Shown in pieces: positions 17,142 to 26,684 of a stretch of DNA of 64,000 nucleotides. The notes beneath the pieces are model-generated. The model was not told where the DNA came from. It made no database searches and worked only from the letters and a program-made list of their open reading frames with translations. The position numbers and the translations under genes were made by a program. How positions within the stretch are numbered: position 1 is the stretch's first letter; the number at the start of each line of letters is the position of its first letter. This DNA is from Paraburkholderia fynbosensis (GTDB lineage Bacteria; Pseudomonadota; Gammaproteobacteria; Burkholderiales; Burkholderiaceae), in contig NZ_CADIKI010000007.1 in the NCBI RefSeq assembly GCF_902859935.1, forward strand, positions 186,001-250,000, given 5' to 3'.

Positions 17142-18128
17142 ATGAGTCATTCGTTGCGCGTCATCTTTGCCGGTACGCCGGAGTTCGCTGCGGCCGCGCT
17201 GGCCGCGATTCACCGTGCCGGTTTTCCGGTGCCGCTCGTGCTGACCCAGCCTGACCGGCCCGCTGGGCGCGGGATGAAATTGCAGGCGAGCCCCGTCAAG
17301 CGCTACGCGCAGGAGCACGGGCTCGAGGTCGCGCAGCCGCCTTCGCTGCGCCGCGCTGGCAAATACCCGGCGGAAGCCGCGACCGCGATCGAGCAGCTGC
17401 GCGCCACGCCACACGACGTCATGGTGGTCGCCGCCTACGGCCTGATCCTGCCGCAGGAAGTGCTCGATATTCCACGGCTTGGCTGCATCAACATTCATGC
17501 GTCGTTGCTGCCGCGCTGGCGCGGTGCGGCGCCGATCCATCGCGCGATTGAAGCGGGCGACGCGCAAACCGGCATCACGCTGATGCAGATGGACGTCGGC
17601 CTCGACACCGGCGCGATGATCTCCGAAGCACGCACGCCGATTTCCGCCGACGACACCACCGCCACGCTGCACGACCGTCTGGCGCAGGATGGCGCGAAGC
17701 TCATCGTCGACGCGTTGCTCGAACTCGAGCGCAACAGCAAGCTGACATCGACCCCGCAACCGGCGGACGGCGTGACCTACGCGGAAAAAATCGGCAAGCA
17801 AGAAGCCGCCCTCGACTGGCGCCGCCCGGCCGAGGTGCTTGCGCGCCAGGTGCGTGCGTTCGATCCGTTCCCCGGTGGCGTGGGCACGCTGGAAGACGGC
17901 AGCTCGGTCAAAATCTGGGCCGCGATTCCCGCTCAGGCCCAAGGCAACAGCGCGCCCGGCACGATTACCGAAGTCTCAGCCGACGGCGTGATCGTGGCTT
18001 GCGGCGAAGCCGCGTTGCGTTTGACGCAATTGCAGAAACCTGGCGGCAAGCGCCTGCCGGTGCGCGAATTCCTCGCGGGCTCGACGCTCGCCGCGGGACA
18101 GCGCTTTCAACTTCCCGAAGCAAAGTAA
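17142..18128 (+). CDS. fmt: Methionyl-tRNA formyltransferase
   Basis: Formylates initiator Met-tRNA using 10-formyltetrahydrofolate. The 328-residue protein has the N-terminal hydrolase-like fold with [12 protein letters not shown], the formyl-THF site segment [16 protein letters not shown] and the catalytic Asn-His-Asp (INIHASLL with the following Asp in MDVGLDTG). The C-terminal tRNA-binding domain spans about 210-320. Length is normal. It follows def by 31 bases. In Escherichia coli rsmB comes next, but here a LysE-type exporter and HtpX intervene before rsmB. Confidence 0.97.
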   Translation: MSHSLRVIFAGTPEFAAAALAAIHRAGFPVPLVLTQPDRPAGRGMKLQASPVKRYAQEHGLEVAQPPSLRRAGKYPAEAATAIEQLRATPHDVMVVAAYGLILPQEVLDIPRLGCINIHASLLPRWRGAAPIHRAIEAGDAQTGITLMQMDVGLDTGAMISEARTPISADDTTATLHDRLAQDGAKLIVDALLELERNSKLTSTPQPADGVTYAEKIGKQEAALDWRRPAEVLARQVRAFDPFPGGVGTLEDGSSVKIWAAIPAQAQGNSAPGTITEVSADGVIVACGEAALRLTQLQKPGGKRLPVREFLAGSTLAAGQRFQLPEAK

Positions 18129-18240
18129 CAGCTCGCGCATGTCTTGAAAATCAGCCGTTCGGCCGATGTTCAAGACCGCCGCCGCAACCCTGCCGCGCGT
18201 TAGAATCCTCTATGCAGTCGCCCAAATCCCGAGGTTTTCA

Positions 18241-18882
18241 ATGTTCGGCATTACCCATTTCGAGTTTTTCGTCGTTGCTGTCTTCCTTCTGAACGTGACG
18301 CCCGGTCCGGACACGGCGTACATCGTCGGGCGCAGCGTCGCTCAAGGCCGTGGCGCGGGTCTGATGTCCGCACTCGGCATCTCGGCGGGCTGCTGTGTCC
18401 ATTCGCTTGCGTGCGCGTTCGGTTTGACCGCGCTGCTGGCCGCCTCGACCACGGCGTTCACCGTCATCAAGTTCGCCGGCGCGATTTATCTGATCTACCT
18501 CGGCGCACGCCTGATTTTCGCCAAACCTGCAGCGCGGACGGCGGTGGGCGACGCACGCGCGGCCGATGCACCCAAGTCGCTGAAGCAGCTTTTTCTGCAA
18601 GGCTTCTGGACCAATGTGCTGAATCCCAAGGTCGTGCTTTTCTTCGTATCGTTTTTCCCGCAGTTCGTGACAACCGGCAGCGAACACAAAACGTTCGCGT
18701 TCCTCACGCTCGGCGCGGTGTTCGTCGTGATGAGCATGCTCTGGAACAGTTTCGTCGCGTGGATCGCGGGCAGCGTGACGCAGCGCTTTTCGGGCAAGCC
18801 TTCGGTGAAGAAGTGGCTGGATCGGAGCGTCGGCAGCGCGTTCGTCGGCCTCGGCATCAAGCTCGCCACCGCATCAAGATGA
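18241..18882 (+). CDS. LysE/RhtB-family amino-acid exporter
   Basis: A 213-residue inner-membrane protein with about six hydrophobic segments, belonging to the LysE/RhtB translocator family that exports amino acids or homoserine lactones. The family loop TPGPDTAYIVGRSVAQGRGAG follows the first segment (quoted as TPGPD and GRSVAQG), and the middle signature is KFAGAIYLIYLGARL. The ATG at 18241 directly precedes the first membrane segment; the open extension upstream lacks membrane-protein character. The substrate is unknown. It stands 112 bases after fmt and may be separately expressed. Confidence 0.9.
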   Translation: MFGITHFEFFVVAVFLLNVTPGPDTAYIVGRSVAQGRGAGLMSALGISAGCCVHSLACAFGLTALLAASTTAFTVIKFAGAIYLIYLGARLIFAKPAARTAVGDARAADAPKSLKQLFLQGFWTNVLNPKVVLFFVSFFPQFVTTGSEHKTFAFLTLGAVFVVMSMLWNSFVAWIAGSVTQRFSGKPSVKKWLDRSVGSAFVGLGIKLATASR

Positions 18883-18982
18883 TTGAATTTTCTCCATCCG
18901 TCCTTATCTAACGTTTCGCTTACAATCAGGCGCCGCGTTCTAGCGGCGCAGAGATGGAGCCCACGTTTTAGGAGTTGCAGAC

Positions 18983-19840
18983 ATGTTCAATTGGGTCAAA
19001 ACCGCGATGTTGATGGCCGCGATCACGGCCCTTTTCATCGTGATCGGCGGGATGATCGGCGGGTCGCGCGGCATGATGATCGCGCTCGTGATTGCCCTCG
19101 GGATGAATTTCTTCTCGTACTGGTTTTCGGACAAGATGGTGCTGCGCATGTACAACGCGCAGGAAGTCGACGAAAGCAGCGCGCCGCAGTTCTATCGCAT
19201 GGTGCGCGAGCTTTCCACGCGCGCCAACCTGCCGATGCCGCGCGTCTACCTGATCAACGAAGATGCGCCGAACGCCTTCGCCACCGGCCGCAATCCGGAG
19301 CACGCGGCGGTCGCTGCCACCACTGGCATCCTGCGCGTGCTGTCCGAGCGCGAAATGCGCGGGGTGATGGCGCACGAACTGGCACACGTCAAGCACCGCG
19401 ACATTCTGATTTCGACCGTGTCGGCAACCATGGCCGGCGCCATTTCCGCGCTGGCGAACTTCGCAATGTTCTTCGGCGGCCGCGACGAGAACGGTAATCG
19501 GTCGAATCCGATCGCGAGCATCGCCGTCGCGTTGCTGGCGCCGCTCGCGGGTGCGCTGATTCAGATGGCGATTTCACGCGCGCGGGAATTCGAGGCCGAC
19601 CGTGGTGGCGCGCAGATTTCCGGCGACCCGCAAGCGCTCGCTTCGGCGCTCGACAAGATCCATCGTTACGCGAGCGGGATCCCGTTTCCCGTGGCCGAGC
19701 AGCATCCGGCCACCGCGCAGATGATGATCATGAATCCGCTGTCGGGCGGCGGCATCGCGAATCTGTTCTCGACGCACCCGGCCACGGAGGAACGCATCGC
19801 GCGTTTGATGGAAATGGCGCGCACTGGGCGCTTCGAGTAA
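18983..19840 (+). CDS. htpX: Protease HtpX, membrane zinc endopeptidase
   Basis: An inner-membrane quality-control protease that cuts misfolded membrane proteins alongside FtsH. The 285 residues hold two N-terminal membrane helices, the zinc site HELAH (131-135) with a later Glu in REFEADRGG, and two further hydrophobic segments (about 145-205). Length is standard. TAGGAG precedes the ATG at a normal distance. It is followed by a GC-rich hairpin terminator. Heat or Cpx-type stress control is usual for the family, but I see no clear sigma32 promoter here. Confidence 0.96.
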   Translation: MFNWVKTAMLMAAITALFIVIGGMIGGSRGMMIALVIALGMNFFSYWFSDKMVLRMYNAQEVDESSAPQFYRMVRELSTRANLPMPRVYLINEDAPNAFATGRNPEHAAVAATTGILRVLSEREMRGVMAHELAHVKHRDILISTVSATMAGAISALANFAMFFGGRDENGNRSNPIASIAVALLAPLAGALIQMAISRAREFEADRGGAQISGDPQALASALDKIHRYASGIPFPVAEQHPATAQMMIMNPLSGGGIANLFSTHPATEERIARLMEMARTGRFE

Positions 19841-19857
19841 CGCCGAGTGACGTGACG

Positions 19858-19893
19858 GAAGAAGGCGGGCCTGCGGGCCCGCCTTCTTCATTT
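19858..19893 (+). terminator. Hairpin terminator after htpX
   Basis: GAAGAAGGCGGGC (19858-19870), a six-base loop and GCCCGCCTTCTTC (19877-19889), followed by ATTTC. The stem is very strong and the T tail short. Confidence 0.75.
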
Positions 19894-20169
19894 CAGGCAC
19901 CGTAAGAGGGCGCATGCCGAAGCGTCGCCGGATGATTTAACAAAAAATCTCAGATAGCACCACCCGGCGAATTCGCTTCACCTCTTTGCTGCCGTTGCAG
20001 CGAACCCACGGTCGCCGCTACGCTCGCACGATTAGCCTATGATTGCCCGCCCCAGCTTTGCCATGACTCCACCGTTGCCCACCCAGCCGCGGCGGCCCCC
20101 GCCCCACGCCACGCTACAATGTGTGCTGAATGCGCCGCGCGCACCGTGCGGCCTGTCTTTGCCTCTTTC

Positions 20170-21609
20170 ATGACATCAAAGCCTTCTTCGCGTTCTGCTT
20201 CTCCGTCGGCACGTCCGCGAGAATCCCGTTTGTCGATGTTGCATCTCGCGCCCGAATCGCTGGGTTTCGCGCTCGACTGTGCCGCCCAGGCTGTCGGCGC
20301 CGTGCGTCTCGGCGCGGCCTTGCCGGCCGCGCTGCAATCCGTCTTCGTGTCCGCGCCTGAGGGCAGCGCCGCCGCCGCGCGCGGTGCGGTGCAGGACATC
20401 GCGTACCGCACGATGCGGCGCCTCGCGACCGCCGAATGGCTGATCGCGAAGCTGGTGAAGAAAGCTCCGCCGCCGCACGTCGGTCATGTGCTCGCCTGCT
20501 CGCTCGCGCTGCTGGTCGATGATGAAGCGAGCGCCGCCTACACGCCGTTCACCGTGGTCGATCAGGCGGTGAGCGCAATCACTGCACGTCGGGAATTCGC
20601 GTTCGCGAAGGGGCTCGTCAACGCCGTGCTGCGTAGTTTCCTGCGCGAGCGCGAGACACTGCTGAGCGCCGCGCAAGCCGACGAAGTCGCACGCTGGAAC
20701 TATCCGGCCTGGTGGATCGACGCGGTCAAGCGCGCATGGCCCGACGCGTGGCAAGCGGTGCTCGCGACCGGCAACACGCAAGGCCCGCTCACGCTGCGTG
20801 TGAACGCGCGCCGCTCGACGGTCGATGCCTACCTGCAAGTGCTGCAGAGCCATCACATCGCCGCGAGCCGGGCCGGCGACTACGCCGTCAGGCTCGACAC
20901 GCCGATGCCGGTGGACCGCATCCCCGGTTTCAGCGATGGGGTCGTCTCGGTGCAGGACGCCGGCGCGCAGCTCGCCGCGCAATTGCTCGGCGTGCGTGAC
21001 GGCATGCGCGTGCTCGACGCGTGCGCGGCGCCAGGCGGCAAGACCGGCCACCTGCTCGAACTCGCGAATCTGCAGCTCGTGGCGCTCGAAAGCGATGCGT
21101 CGCGCGCGCGCCGCATCGGCGAAAACCTGCAGCGGCTCAAGCTCGAAGCGGAAGTGCGCATCGGCGATGCGGGCACGCCCGCGAAGTGGCACGACGATAT
21201 CGACCAGCCGTTCGATCGCATCCTCGCCGACGTGCCGTGTTCTGCATCGGGCATCGTGCGGCGTCATCCGGACATTCGCTGGCTGCGCCGCGCGTCCGAT
21301 ATCCCCGCACTGGTCGCAGAACAGCGCCGCATCCTCGATGCGCTCTGGCCGCTCGTGAAGCCAGGCGGCGAGTTGCTCTACGTTACGTGTTCGATCTTTC
21401 CCGAAGAAGGCGAATTGCAGGCGCAGTGGTTTGGAAACAAGTATCAGGATGCGGTACGATTGGACGCGCCAGGGCAACTTTTACCTTCAGTCGCCCGCGC
21501 GCCCGCCGATACCTCGGCCGGTTCCCATGCCGGACAATCCGCTGACGACAGCGCCGGCGCGAACTCAGACCACGACGGATTTTTCTACGCGCGCTTTCAG
21601 AAACGGTGA
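20170..21609 (+). CDS. rsmB: 16S rRNA (cytosine-967-C5) methyltransferase
   Basis: Methylates C967 of 16S rRNA using S-adenosylmethionine. The 479-residue protein has an N-terminal NusB-like RNA-binding domain (about 35-180) and a Rossmann catalytic domain. The SAM motif is VLDACAAPGGKTGHLLE, DVPCSASGIVRR holds one conserved Cys and LLYVTCSIFPEE the catalytic Cys. The start is the ATG at 20170 (MTSKPSS); an open extension to 20119 is possible but adds no homology. The stop overlaps the GTG of the next gene (GTGA), which points to translational coupling with the DUF4390 and two-component genes. Confidence 0.95.
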   Translation: MTSKPSSRSASPSARPRESRLSMLHLAPESLGFALDCAAQAVGAVRLGAALPAALQSVFVSAPEGSAAAARGAVQDIAYRTMRRLATAEWLIAKLVKKAPPPHVGHVLACSLALLVDDEASAAYTPFTVVDQAVSAITARREFAFAKGLVNAVLRSFLRERETLLSAAQADEVARWNYPAWWIDAVKRAWPDAWQAVLATGNTQGPLTLRVNARRSTVDAYLQVLQSHHIAASRAGDYAVRLDTPMPVDRIPGFSDGVVSVQDAGAQLAAQLLGVRDGMRVLDACAAPGGKTGHLLELANLQLVALESDASRARRIGENLQRLKLEAEVRIGDAGTPAKWHDDIDQPFDRILADVPCSASGIVRRHPDIRWLRRASDIPALVAEQRRILDALWPLVKPGGELLYVTCSIFPEEGELQAQWFGNKYQDAVRLDAPGQLLPSVARAPADTSAGSHAGQSADDSAGANSDHDGFFYARFQKR

Positions 21610-22205
21610 CCATCAAACGCTTCTTCCCGCTTCGGCTCGCTGCCGTGCTCTGGATCGCGCTGGCCGTATGGCTTGCAGCGCCGGGCGCGGCGCACGCTGA
21701 TTCGATCGCGGTGCAGCGCGCGTCGCTGCAAGCCGACAGCAGTGGTTGGAGTCTCGACGCGCGTTTCGACTTCGAGCTCAACAGCAATCTCGAAGATGCC
21801 GTCAACAAAGGCATTCCGCTCTATTTCACGACCGACTTCGAACTGAGCCGGCCGCGCTGGTACTGGTTCGACGAGCAGCCGGTGAGCGTGTCGCAGAGCA
21901 TTCGCCTGTCGTTCCAGCCTCTGACGCGCGAATACCGCGTATCGAGCGTGTCGTCCGGCGGGTTGCAGCTCGCCTTCGGCACGCTCAAGGATGCGCTCGC
22001 CGTGATCAAGCACGTCACCTCATGGCATGTGATCGAGCGCAATCAGGTGCGCGTCGGCGAAACCTACAACGCATCGGTGCGCATGCAGCTCGACATCGCG
22101 CTGATGCCCAAGCCGTTCCAGATCGACGCGGTGAACAACCGCGACTGGAACCTCGCCTCCGAATGGAAGCGCTTTACCTTCACGGCGACCGAACGTGCTA
22201 AATAA
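21606..22205 (+). CDS. DUF4390 protein, probably periplasmic
   Basis: A 199-residue protein of the DUF4390 family, consistently found between rsmB and an NtrY-like kinase in beta-proteobacteria. A signal peptide covers about residues 1-31 (hydrophobic core LAAVLWIALAVWLAAPGAAHA, quoted only in part: LAVWLAAPG, cut after AHA). The mature part is beta-rich with SLDARFDFELNS, IPLYFTTDFEL and RPRWYWFDE. The GTG start overlaps the rsmB stop by four bases, and the end overlaps the kinase start by eleven. A role as a periplasmic partner or ligand sensor for the kinase is inferred from this arrangement only. Confidence 0.85.
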   Translation: MTIKRFFPLRLAAVLWIALAVWLAAPGAAHADSIAVQRASLQADSSGWSLDARFDFELNSNLEDAVNKGIPLYFTTDFELSRPRWYWFDEQPVSVSQSIRLSFQPLTREYRVSSVSSGGLQLAFGTLKDALAVIKHVTSWHVIERNQVRVGETYNASVRMQLDIALMPKPFQIDAVNNRDWNLASEWKRFTFTATERAK

Positions 22206-24612
22206 AGTGCGCTCAACCACCAGCGTCAGCAGCATCGTCGTGCGCGTGCTGGTGTCGACGGTCGCGGTGACGGCCGTGCTGCTGCTCGTGCTGCTGGCCG
22301 CCGCGAGCGCGAATACCGAATTCTTCGACCGCTATTACCAGTGGCTGTACGGCGCCAATGTCGCGGTCGCGATGATCTTTCTGCTGGTCGTGGCGACGCT
22401 CGTCATCCTCATCATAGTGCGGCTGCGCAAGGGTAAGTTCGGCACGCGGCTGCTCGCGAAACTCGCGTTCTTCATGGCGCTGGTCGGCGTGGTGCCGGGC
22501 GGCATCATTTACGTGGTCTCGTATCAATTCGTGTCGCGCAGTATCGAGTCCTGGTTCGACGTCAATGTGGAAACTGCGCTCACGGCCGGTCTGAATCTCG
22601 GGCGCGGCATGCTCGACGCGTCGCTGTCTGACCTGCAGACCAAGGGCCGCCTGATGTCCGAGCAGATCGCCAGCGCGGGCGCCGCTGGCACCACGCTCAC
22701 GCTGTTGCGTCTGCGCGATCAGTTCGGCGTGCAGGACGCGATCATCGTCGAGCCCACGCGCAGCATGTCGGGCGCGACTCCGGACATGCATGTGGTCGCA
22801 CAGGCCTCCAGCAATTACGCGATGCTCGTATCGAACGACCTGCCCACGCCGCTGATGATCGAACAGGCGCGCGGTCGCGGCTACGCGGCGATCGAAGGCG
22901 AAGTGGACGGCGATCCGCAAGCGCATGGCAGCAAGGGCGTACTGCGCCTGCGCGTCGTGCAGCGCATCCCCGACTCGAACGCTTCGCTGTTGCAGCCGGC
23001 CGAACGCTTCCTGCAACTCACGCAGCCGGTATCGCCGTCGCTCGCGCATAATGCGGACGCGGTGCAGCGCGCTTATCGCGAGTACCAGGAGAAGGCGCTT
23101 GGCCGCACGGGCTTGCGCAAGATGTACATCGGCACGCTGACGCTCGCGCTGTTTCTCGCCACCTTCATCGCGATGATGCTCGCGCTCGCGCTCGGCAATC
23201 AACTGGCGCGGCCGCTGTTCCTGCTCGCGCAGGGCACCAAGGAAATCACCGAAGGCGATTACACGCCGAAGCGCGAAATCAAATCGCGCGACGAGCTGGG
23301 CTTTCTCACGCAGTCGTTCAACGCGATGACGCGGCAATTGTCCGAAGCGCGCGCCGCGGTCGAGAACAACCGCATCGCGCTCGAACATTCGAAGGCGTAT
23401 CTGGAAAGCATCCTCGCGAATCTGACCGCGGGTGTGTTCGTGTTCGACCGGCAGTTCAGGCTCACCACCGCGAATCGTGGCGCCGAGCGGATTTTCCGTC
23501 AGCCGTTCCAGACCGTCCTCGGTTCGTCGCTCGATCAGATCGGCGCGTTGAGCGAATTCGGCGGCATGGTCCGCAAGGCGTTTGCCGATCGCGAAGCAGC
23601 AAGCGGCGACGGTCACGATGATCGTGGCCACTGGCAGCAGCAGTTTTCGATTCAGGTGCCGGGCGAAACCGAACCGCTCACGCTGCTCGTGCGTGGCGCG
23701 CGCCTCGTCTCGGCGACGGACCGCGATGCCGAAGACATGCAGACCTCCGGCTACGTCGTGGTGTTCGACGACATCTCCGACGTGATCTCCGCGCAGCGTT
23801 CGATCGCATGGGGTGAAGTCGCGCGGCGGCTCGCGCATGAGATCAAGAATCCGCTCACGCCGATCCAGCTCTCCGCCGAGCGCTTGCAGATGAAGCTCGC
23901 CGACAAGCTGTCGCCATCCGACGCCGACGTATTGAAGCGCGGCGCGACTACGATCGTCAACCAGGTCGCCGCGATGAAGCAGATGGTCGACAATTTCCGC
24001 GACTACGCGCGCACGCCTCCGGCTGTGCTCGCGCATCTGCAGTTGAACGATCTGGTCAGCGAAGTGCTCACGCTGTACGGTATCGAAGAAGGCAAGGGCG
24101 CGATCCAGGTGGAACTCGCCGCGTTGCCCGCGATTCGCGGCGACGCGACGCAATTGCGACAGGTGATTCACAACCTGCTGCAGAACGCGCAGGATGCGGT
24201 AGCCGATGTCGAGCATCCGCGTGTGTTGCTCGAGACGAGGACAGTAGAATACGGAGACCCCGACACGGAAGGCAAAGTACGCGTCGCGGTGCGTCTGACA
24301 GTATCGGATAACGGACCGGGGTTCCCCGCGCGCATCCTCACGCGCGCATTCGAACCTTATGTGACGACCAAGGCCAAAGGTACGGGTCTGGGTCTTGCAA
24401 TGGTCAAGAAGATCGTCGACGAGCATGGCGCGCGCATCGACATTCGCAATCGCATGAAAGCCGGCGACGTGATCGAAGGCGCGCAGATTTCGATCCTCTT
24501 CCTTCAACTGGCGGACGATGCCGCGGCACCTGGTACAGGGCCGCGACCGGCGCACGGCAGCGGTGCGTCGCAGGGAAAGACAAAAGCAACAGTGCAGACA
24601 AGGGCAGCGTAA
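22195..24612 (+). CDS. NtrY-like sensor histidine kinase
   Basis: An 805-residue inner-membrane kinase of the NtrY type. Two N-terminal membrane helices and a third (about 85-110) precede an extracytoplasmic sensor domain (about 115-305), a fourth helix (MYIGTLTLALFLATFIAMML region), a HAMP domain (about 330-385), a PAS domain (400-520), the phosphoacceptor HEIKNPLTPIQLSAERL and an ATPase domain with NLLQNAQDA, DNGPGFP and KGTGLGLAM. The GTG start overlaps DUF4390. The partner regulator begins immediately after the stop. It may control nitrogen or envelope stress responses; the signal is unknown. Confidence 0.93.
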   Translation: MLNKVRSTTSVSSIVVRVLVSTVAVTAVLLLVLLAAASANTEFFDRYYQWLYGANVAVAMIFLLVVATLVILIIVRLRKGKFGTRLLAKLAFFMALVGVVPGGIIYVVSYQFVSRSIESWFDVNVETALTAGLNLGRGMLDASLSDLQTKGRLMSEQIASAGAAGTTLTLLRLRDQFGVQDAIIVEPTRSMSGATPDMHVVAQASSNYAMLVSNDLPTPLMIEQARGRGYAAIEGEVDGDPQAHGSKGVLRLRVVQRIPDSNASLLQPAERFLQLTQPVSPSLAHNADAVQRAYREYQEKALGRTGLRKMYIGTLTLALFLATFIAMMLALALGNQLARPLFLLAQGTKEITEGDYTPKREIKSRDELGFLTQSFNAMTRQLSEARAAVENNRIALEHSKAYLESILANLTAGVFVFDRQFRLTTANRGAERIFRQPFQTVLGSSLDQIGALSEFGGMVRKAFADREAASGDGHDDRGHWQQQFSIQVPGETEPLTLLVRGARLVSATDRDAEDMQTSGYVVVFDDISDVISAQRSIAWGEVARRLAHEIKNPLTPIQLSAERLQMKLADKLSPSDADVLKRGATTIVNQVAAMKQMVDNFRDYARTPPAVLAHLQLNDLVSEVLTLYGIEEGKGAIQVELAALPAIRGDATQLRQVIHNLLQNAQDAVADVEHPRVLLETRTVEYGDPDTEGKVRVAVRLTVSDNGPGFPARILTRAFEPYVTTKAKGTGLGLAMVKKIVDEHGARIDIRNRMKAGDVIEGAQISILFLQLADDAAAPGTGPRPAHGSGASQGKTKATVQTRAA

Positions 24613-25302
24613 ATGGCAACCATCCTGGTGGTAGATGATGAAATGGGCATCCGGGAATTGCTCTCGGAGATCCTGAGCGACGAGGGGCATGTCGTGGAGG
24701 CCGCTGAAAATGCGCAGGAAGCGCGCGAGTTCCGTTTGCGCCAGGCGCCGGACCTCGTGCTGCTCGACATCTGGATGCCCGACACCGACGGCGTGACCTT
24801 GCTCAAGGAATGGGCGGCGCAAGGGCAACTGACCATGCCGGTGATCATGATGTCCGGTCACGCGACCATCGATACGGCGGTCGAAGCGACCAAGATCGGC
24901 GCGCTCAATTTCCTCGAGAAGCCGATTGCCCTGCAGAAGCTGCTGAAGGCCGTCGAGCAGGGCCTCGCGCGCGGCAATTCGGCCGGGGCGCTCGGCGGTG
25001 CAGCGGCCAAGCCGGTGCTACCGGTGAGCGCGTCAGCGGTGGCGTCGTCGGCCGCGTTGCCGATGTTGTCCACCGACGGCATGGGCAGCGGCGCGCTGGC
25101 CGCGCAAACGGCATCGATCTCGTTCGACATTCCGTTGCGCGATGCGCGCGATGCGTTCGAGCGCGCGTATTTCGAATATCACCTTGCGCGTGAGAACGGC
25201 AGCATGACGCGCGTGGCGGAGAAGACCGGTCTCGAGCGCACGCACTTGTATCGCAAGCTCAAGCAGCTCGGCGTCGATCTCGGCAAGAACAAAGGGGAGT
25301 GA
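24613..25302 (+). CDS. NtrX-like response regulator lacking the AAA+ domain
   Basis: A 229-residue regulator. The receiver domain (1-120) has the acidic pair, phospho-Asp52 in LLDIWMPD, MSGHATID and the LEKP Lys. A Ser/Ala-rich linker follows, then a Fis-type helix-turn-helix (about 175-225, MTRVAEKTGLERTHLYRKLKQ in part). Classical NtrX has a sigma54-activating ATPase between these; here it is absent, so the protein cannot activate sigma54 by the usual route and probably acts as a sigma70-type regulator. It directly follows the kinase gene and ends the rsmB operon. Confidence 0.92.
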   Translation: MATILVVDDEMGIRELLSEILSDEGHVVEAAENAQEAREFRLRQAPDLVLLDIWMPDTDGVTLLKEWAAQGQLTMPVIMMSGHATIDTAVEATKIGALNFLEKPIALQKLLKAVEQGLARGNSAGALGGAAAKPVLPVSASAVASSAALPMLSTDGMGSGALAAQTASISFDIPLRDARDAFERAYFEYHLARENGSMTRVAEKTGLERTHLYRKLKQLGVDLGKNKGE

Positions 25303-25367
25303 GGACGTGTGTGAGCACGGCGTTCACGCGTGGCTTCCGCCTCGACATATTTTTTTCAGGAAGGGGC

Positions 25368-25396
25368 TTGTCATACTGAAGACCCCTTGATATCAT
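25368..25396 (+). promoter_or_regulatory. Sigma70 promoter of tRNA-Phe
   Basis: TTGTCA (25368-25373), a 17-base spacer and TATCAT (25391-25396), 14 bases before the tRNA 5' end. Confidence 0.8.
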
Positions 25397-25409
25397 TTCG
25401 TTCTTCGTT

Positions 25410-25485
25410 GGCCCGGTAGCTCAGTTGGTAGAGCAGCGGATTGAAAATCCGCGTGTCGATGGTTCGATTCCGTCCCAGGCCACCA
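25410..25485 (+). tRNA. tRNA-Phe (anticodon GAA)
   Basis: A 76-base cloverleaf with encoded CCA. The D arm is GCTCAGTTGGTAGAGC, the anticodon arm GCGGA-TTGAAAA-TCCGC and the T arm GATGG-TTCGATT-CCGTC. The acceptor stem GGCCCGG against CCAGGCC has one mismatch, C5 with A68. It has its own promoter and terminator. Confidence 0.97.
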
Positions 25486-25491
25486 GGATTC

Positions 25492-25529
25492 AGCCCCAGG
25501 AAATCGCAAGATTCCTGGGGCTTTTCCTT
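25492..25529 (+). terminator. Intrinsic terminator of tRNA-Phe
   Basis: AGCCCCAGGAA pairs with TTCCTGGGGCT around a short loop, followed by TTTCCTTTT. It starts seven bases after the CCA end. Confidence 0.92.
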
Positions 25530-25870
25530 TTCTGACGGGTATTCGTGGCTTCGGCTTGCGCGTACGCTGCGCCAGGGCGCAGCTCGGCGGCATTCGGCGT
25601 CGCGTGATAAAATCGCGCCAGTTCAAGGACTTGCGCGCAGGCAAATGTGTCACCTGCGTCGCGCCTGGATGCCGCGCGGCACAGGCCGCCATCCGCCCCG
25701 AACCCTTCGCCCGACGATTAACGGTATAAGCGCCCAGCGACTCTGCCTGCAGAAGGCGCGGCCTATACTGCTTTGGGCCGGCAGCAGTGCCGGCACGCGT
25801 CGCGCCGCGTTGCTCGCATGGCGCACCTCGCGCAGCGCGACGCGGCACTCATCATTCACGGAGTTTCACG
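25530..25870. other. Leader region of the queuosine operon
   Basis: About 340 bases with no gene. A -10-like TATACT (25764-25769) is followed by a perfect hairpin GCCGGCA-GCAG-TGCCGGC (25777-25794). I looked for a preQ1 riboswitch (C-rich loop plus A-rich tail before the ribosome site) and do not see one. Confidence 0.45.
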
Positions 25871-26605
25871 GTGATCCGCAAAGACGCTAAGCGTAGCGCT
25901 CTCGTGCTGTTTTCCGGCGGCCAGGATTCCGCCACGTGCCTTGCCTGGGCGCTCGATCGTTACGAGACGGTCGAAACGCTCGGCTTCGATTACGGTCAGC
26001 GTCATCGCGTCGAACTCGAATGCCGCGAAGGATTCCGTCGGGGTGTCGCGCGAGCGTTTCCGGCGTGGGCCGAGCGGCTCGGCGAAGACCATATGATCGA
26101 TTTGTCGGTGCTCGGCTCGATCAGCGATACCGCGATGACGCGCGAGATCGAGATCGAAGCGACGGCCAACGGTTTGCCGAATACGTTCGTGCCGGGCCGC
26201 AATCTGATGTTCATGACCATCGCGGCGGCGATTGCCTACCGGCGCGGTTTGCAGGTGCTGGTTGGCGGAATGTGCGAGACGGACTTCTCGGGCTATCCCG
26301 ATTGCCGCGACGACACGATGAAGGCATTGCAGGTCGCGCTGAACCTCGGCATGGACACGCGCATGCTGCTCGAAACGCCGCTGATGTGGCTCGACAAGGC
26401 CGACACGTGGCGCCTCGCGCACGAGCTGGGCGGCGACGAACTGGTCGAACTGGTACGCATCGAGACGCACACCTGCTATGTCGGCGAACGCGCCGAACTG
26501 CATGCGTGGGGCTTCGGCTGCGGCGAGTGTCCGGCATGCCGCTTGCGCAAGCGCGGCTACGAGGCGTACCTAGCCGGCGAGAAGGTCACTGAGCCGCCGC
26601 TCTGA
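25871..26605 (+). CDS. queC: 7-cyano-7-deazaguanine synthase
   Basis: Converts 7-carboxy-7-deazaguanine to preQ0 with ATP and ammonia, a step in making queuosine for the wobble base of GUN tRNAs. The 244 residues carry the ATP pyrophosphatase loop SGGQDSAT near the N-terminus, [19 protein letters not shown] and the C-terminal zinc cluster [14 protein letters not shown] with an extra Cys in THTCY. The start is GTG (25871) with GGAG upstream. It is the first of queC-queE-queD, all plus strand. Confidence 0.96.
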   Translation: MIRKDAKRSALVLFSGGQDSATCLAWALDRYETVETLGFDYGQRHRVELECREGFRRGVARAFPAWAERLGEDHMIDLSVLGSISDTAMTREIEIEATANGLPNTFVPGRNLMFMTIAAAIAYRRGLQVLVGGMCETDFSGYPDCRDDTMKALQVALNLGMDTRMLLETPLMWLDKADTWRLAHELGGDELVELVRIETHTCYVGERAELHAWGFGCGECPACRLRKRGYEAYLAGEKVTEPPL

Positions 26606-26684
26606 CAAACGGCGCACGACGCAACAACGCAGTCAGCAACGCAACGCAGCCCATCATCTTCAGGAACACAAGGCAGAAAGCAGC

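Noticed and set aside
22213..24861. An 880-codon open frame opposite the NtrY-like kinase
   Set aside because: It lies antisense to a clear kinase gene, has an Arg/His-rich composition typical of GC-rich reverse frames, and no recognisable domain.
25393..25848. A protein gene on the minus strand across tRNA-Phe
   Set aside because: It overlaps a complete tRNA, its promoter side and its terminator.
25530..25870. A preQ1 riboswitch before queC
   Set aside because: No C-rich loop with the A-rich tail and pseudoknot near the ribosome site; only a simple hairpin is present.
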